In this document: positions 6,639-7,990 of the stretch, one piece after another
How the letters are laid out: each line of letters starts with the position of its first letter
Position numbering within the stretch: the stretch's first letter is position 1
NCBI GenBank assembly: GCA_943369575.1
Contig: CALRNP020000251.1
Span: 1 to 7,990 of the forward strand
DNA from: Azorhizobium sp943369575
GTDB taxonomy: Bacteria; Pseudomonadota; Alphaproteobacteria; Rhizobiales; Xanthobacteraceae
DNA length: 7,990 nt
Direction of reading: 5' to 3'
Notes under the pieces: model-generated
Database searches by the model: none
Told to the model about the DNA's origin: nothing
What the model saw: only the letters and a program-made list of their open reading frames with translations
Program-made: the position numbers and the translations under genes

Positions 6639-6667
6639 TTGGAAGGCAAGGTCGAACTGGCTAGTGT
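6639..6667 (+). promoter_or_regulatory. Weak candidate promoter in the prmC-DUF4167 gap
   Basis: TTGGAA (6639-6644) and TAGTGT (6662-6667) are 17 bases apart. TAGTGT keeps the first, second and last bases of the -10 consensus only. Used as a promoter it would give the DUF4167 gene a leader of about 415 bases that includes the hairpins at 6870-7003. Confidence 0.2.
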
Positions 6668-6869
6668 CCTGACAGGTATCGAACCGATGCAGCGGCCTGA
6701 GAGGCTGGTGCGAGCTTCCGAAATCTGGACAGGATCTCTCGGACGCTGCGGAAGGCGTAAGCCGGCGACGCGCGAATGTCGTGTCGCGGCATGTCTCCTC
6801 GGAACGATCAATGACGCCAGGTCCTCGCGTTCGGGACGCATCCGTAACGATGAGGTTTGTCGTAGCTTG

Positions 6870-6887
6870 CCGCGCGGGGACGCGCGG
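6870..6887 (+). other. Perfect stem-loop with GNRA-type GGGA loop
   Basis: CCGCGCG-GGGA-CGCGCGG gives seven GC pairs closed by a GGGA tetraloop of the stable GNRA class. GCT (6865-6867) can add three more pairs with AGC (6888-6890) if TG is bulged. No T run follows, so it does not look like a terminator. It lies about 205 bases before the DUF4167 start. Confidence 0.45.
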
Positions 6888-6957
6888 AGCGGGGCTCATG
6901 GTCACACAGATCCTGAATTCGTCATGTCCGGACCGAGCGTGACATCCGTTGGGCACA

Positions 6958-6979
6958 GCTCTCGGGAGAGAGCAATTTT
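6958..6979 (+). terminator. Terminator-like stem-loop, again with a GGGA loop
   Basis: GCTCTC-GGGA-GAGAGC (6958-6973) is a perfect six-pair stem, followed by AATTTT (6974-6979). The stem is short and the U tract weak, but this is the closest match to an intrinsic terminator between prmC and the next gene. It could end the prmC transcript, or sit inside the leader of the DUF4167 gene as a control hairpin. Confidence 0.4.
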
Positions 6980-6989
6980 GACTTCATCG

Positions 6990-7003
6990 GGCTTTCGAAA
7001 GCC
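6990..7003. promoter_or_regulatory. Perfect 14-bp palindrome upstream of the DUF4167 gene
   Basis: GGCTTTCGAAAGCC reads the same on both strands and lies 88 bases before the DUF4167 start. It could be a protein-binding site, or in RNA a five-pair hairpin with a TCGA loop. TTGACT (6978-6983) just before it looks like a -35 box, but no -10 box is found at the right distance. Confidence 0.35.
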
Positions 7004-7091
7004 GGCCGTAGCGGACGCTGTTCCAGCGCCCGGAAACGCGGTTCGGACGCAGGCGGCGGCGGAACAGCCGAGCGAGTAGAGATCGATTCAC

Positions 7092-7990
7092 ATGAGAAAT
7101 GGTCAGCAGAAGCGCATGCGCGGCCGGAATAACAACCGCCGCGGCTCCAACCCGATGACCCGGGTCTATGAGTCCAACGGTCCGGATGTGAAGGTCCGCG
7201 GTACGGCGCACCACATTGCCGAAAAATACCAGCAGCTTGCGCGGGATGCCCATTCCTCCGGCGATTACGTCGCCGCTGAAAACTATTACCAGCACGCTGA
7301 GCACTATCAGCGCCTGATCGCCGCTCTCCAGGGCCAGATGGCCACTCAGCCCGGCTTCGGCCGCGAGGATGAGATGGAAGACGACGAGATGGAGGACGGC
7401 GGCTTCGACAACGCCCAGCCCAACTATCAGCCCCGCGAACAGAACTACCAGCCGCGCGAGCAGAATTACCAGCAGCGCGACAACCAGGGCCAGCGCGACA
7501 ACCAGCAGCGCCAGCCCCGCGACAACCGCCAGAACAACAACAATCAGCCGCGCCGGCCTCGCGACGACGAAGGCGGCGAGGGCAATTACCAGCCGCGTGA
7601 ATATCGCGGCCAGCGCAACCGCGACGACGACCAGCAGGGCAATTACCAGCAGCGCCCGCCGCGCGAGCAGCGGCCCCCCCGCGAGGAGGGCGCCGAGGGC
7701 AATTACGCCCCCCGTCCCCCGCGCCCGCCGCGCGAGGACGGCGAAGGCTACGTGCCCCGCGCCCAGCGTCCGCCCCGCGAAGAGGGCGAGGGCTATGCGG
7801 CCCGTGCGCCGCGTCCCCCGCGCGAGGAAGCCGAAGGCGGCACCTATGCGCCGCGCCCGCCCCGCGCCCCGCGCGGCGAGGGGGAAGGCGGCTATGCCGC
7901 CCGCGCGCCCCGTGCCCCCCGCGAGGACGGCGAGGCTTATACCCCCCGTCCCCCCCGCGAGCCGCGCGCTCCGCGCCAAGTCGAGACCGA
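7092..7990 (+). CDS. DUF4167 domain protein with repetitive Arg/Pro-rich tail (3' end cut by window)
   Basis: The frame runs from ATG 7092 to the window edge with no stop (299 codons visible). Residues 1 to about 85 match the DUF4167 family as I know it: a basic Asn/Arg-rich start (MRNGQQKRMRGRNNNRRGSN), then NPMTRVYESNGPDVKVRGTA (20-39), then helices with HIAEKYQQLARDA (41-53) and the paired-Tyr segment AENYYQHAEHYQRLIAA (62-78). An acidic linker (REDEMEDDEMED, 91-102) follows. The rest is low complexity: Asn/Gln-rich with NYQPREQ repeats (111-131), then Arg/Pro/Glu/Gly/Tyr repeats (196-290). There is no signal peptide or membrane segment. The function is unknown to me; the basic start and disordered tail suggest binding to RNA or ribosomes, which is inference. 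The ribosome site is weak (AGAGA near 7080). Third-position GC is strong, and the codons fit the plus strand, not the antisense frame. Confidence 0.85.
   Translation, partial: MRNGQQKRMRGRNNNRRGSNPMTRVYESNGPDVKVRGTAHHIAEKYQQLARDAHSSGDYVAAENYYQHAEHYQRLIAALQGQMATQPGFGREDEMEDDEMEDGGFDNAQPNYQPREQNYQPREQNYQQRDNQGQRDNQQRQPRDNRQNNNNQPRRPRDDEGGEGNYQPREYRGQRNRDDDQQGNYQQRPPREQRPPREEGAEGNYAPRPPRPPREDGEGYVPRAQRPPREEGEGYAARAPRPPREEAEGGTYAPRPPRAPRGEGEGGYAARAPRAPREDGEAYTPRPPREPRAPRQVET
7422..7484 (+). repeat. Tandem NYQPREQ coding repeat (21-base units)
   Basis: Residues 111-117 and 118-124 are two exact NYQPREQ heptads, and 125-131 is a diverged third (NYQQRDN). The DNA units are 21 bases each and differ mainly at wobble positions, so selection seems to keep the peptide. 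NYQPRE recurs once more at residues 165-170. Confidence 0.7.
7677..7961 (+). repeat. Six imperfect 15-17-residue repeats in the DUF4167 protein tail
   Basis: Units begin at residues 196, 213, 228, 243, 260 and 276. The consensus is roughly PRE(E/D)GEG-Y-x-(P/A)R(A/P)(P/Q)R(P/A). Each unit has one Tyr, an acidic patch and several Arg, and lengths vary by one or two residues. The repeat ends about ten codons before the window edge and may continue. Confidence 0.7.

Larger units (their letters stand above)
6564..7091. other. 528-base region without a convincing gene, upstream of the DUF4167 gene
   Basis: Reading frames cross this stretch on both strands, but their products show no recognisable family, no ordered domain pattern, and no third-position GC bias like that of the neighbours. 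Base composition is visibly less GC-rich and more mixed than in the coding regions. A 12-bp palindrome, GCACGCGCGTGC (6584-6595), lies just after prmC. Three cleaner stem-loops sit between 6870 and 7003 and are listed separately. I read the region as the end of the prfA-prmC transcript plus a promoter and a long structured leader for the DUF4167 gene. A small RNA gene cannot be excluded. Confidence 0.55.

Noticed and set aside
5820..6956. 378-codon minus-strand open frame opposite prmC and running into the following gap
   Set aside because: Most of it is the reverse of prmC. The part in the gap (6564-6956) shows no family resemblance and no coding bias.
6740..7050. CGGACGC appearing at 6740, 7012 and 7044, and also within the lysC palindrome at 512, as a shared regulator site
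   Set aside because: A seven-base GC-rich word is expected a few times in 8 kb of this composition. The copies before the DUF4167 gene are not palindromic and not evenly spaced.
6576..7079. 167-codon plus-strand open frame between prmC and the DUF4167 gene
   Set aside because: The product has no recognisable motif, the codons lack the third-position GC bias of the neighbours, there is no clear ribosome site, and palindromes and hairpins interrupt it.
7422..7961. Repeats in the DUF4167 tail as a CRISPR or intergenic repeat array
   Set aside because: The units stay in frame, vary at wobble positions, have no constant spacer structure, and encode a consistent peptide pattern.
6984..7979. 331-codon minus-strand open frame with a hydrophobic, Ala/Leu/Gly-rich product that looks like a membrane protein
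   Set aside because: It is the antisense of the Arg/Glu/Gly/Pro repeat of the DUF4167 gene. Antisense of GC-rich codons for these residues gives Ala, Leu and Gly runs. The plus-strand frame has a recognisable domain and repeats.

Overview
The window looks like the chromosome of a GC-rich alphaproteobacterium of the Hyphomicrobiales. Three things point there: high GC with C/G at most third codon positions, the gene order lysC-ptsP-prfA-prmC followed by a DUF4167 gene (a family I know mainly from this order), and protein sequences of that type. I would guess a Xanthobacteraceae-like genus, but the sequence alone cannot settle this. All genes are on the + strand and are housekeeping or core metabolism. 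I see no mobile element, tRNA, rRNA or CRISPR array.

Layout: 1-438 is the 3' end of aroB (shikimate pathway). 439-781 is a non-coding-looking gap that holds a good candidate promoter with a palindrome in its spacer, then a 39-residue open frame with a strong Shine-Dalgarno site and a dense Thr/Met codon cluster, then competing hairpins ending in a short GC hairpin. I read this as a possible attenuator for the next gene. 782-2044 is lysC (aspartokinase), with a possible internal start for a separate regulatory subunit. 2196-4463 is ptsP (GAF-containing Enzyme I of the nitrogen PTS). 4464-4619 holds a strong hairpin and a pyrimidine-rich tract. 4620-5693 (prfA, RF1) and 5697-6563 (prmC, RF1 glutamine methyltransferase) form a tight pair. 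6564-7091 is a 528-base stretch with no convincing gene but several clean stem-loops, two capped by the same GGGA tetraloop. 7092 to the window end is a DUF4167 gene, cut by the edge, with a long repetitive Arg/Pro/Glu/Gly/Tyr tail.

How the genes work together: LysC opens the pathway to Lys, Thr and Met; PtsP is the first phosphotransferase of a nitrogen-responsive relay; RF1 ends translation at UAA/UAG, and PrmC methylates the GGQ glutamine of RF1. The DUF4167 protein has a basic Asn/Arg-rich start and a disordered tail, which suggests RNA contact, but its function is not known to me.

The most interesting candidate for something undescribed is the lysC leader: Thr and Met are both end products of the pathway LysC controls. 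The DUF4167 leader RNA and the DUF4167 repeat tail come next. RNA folds were found by eye; no folding or database search was run.
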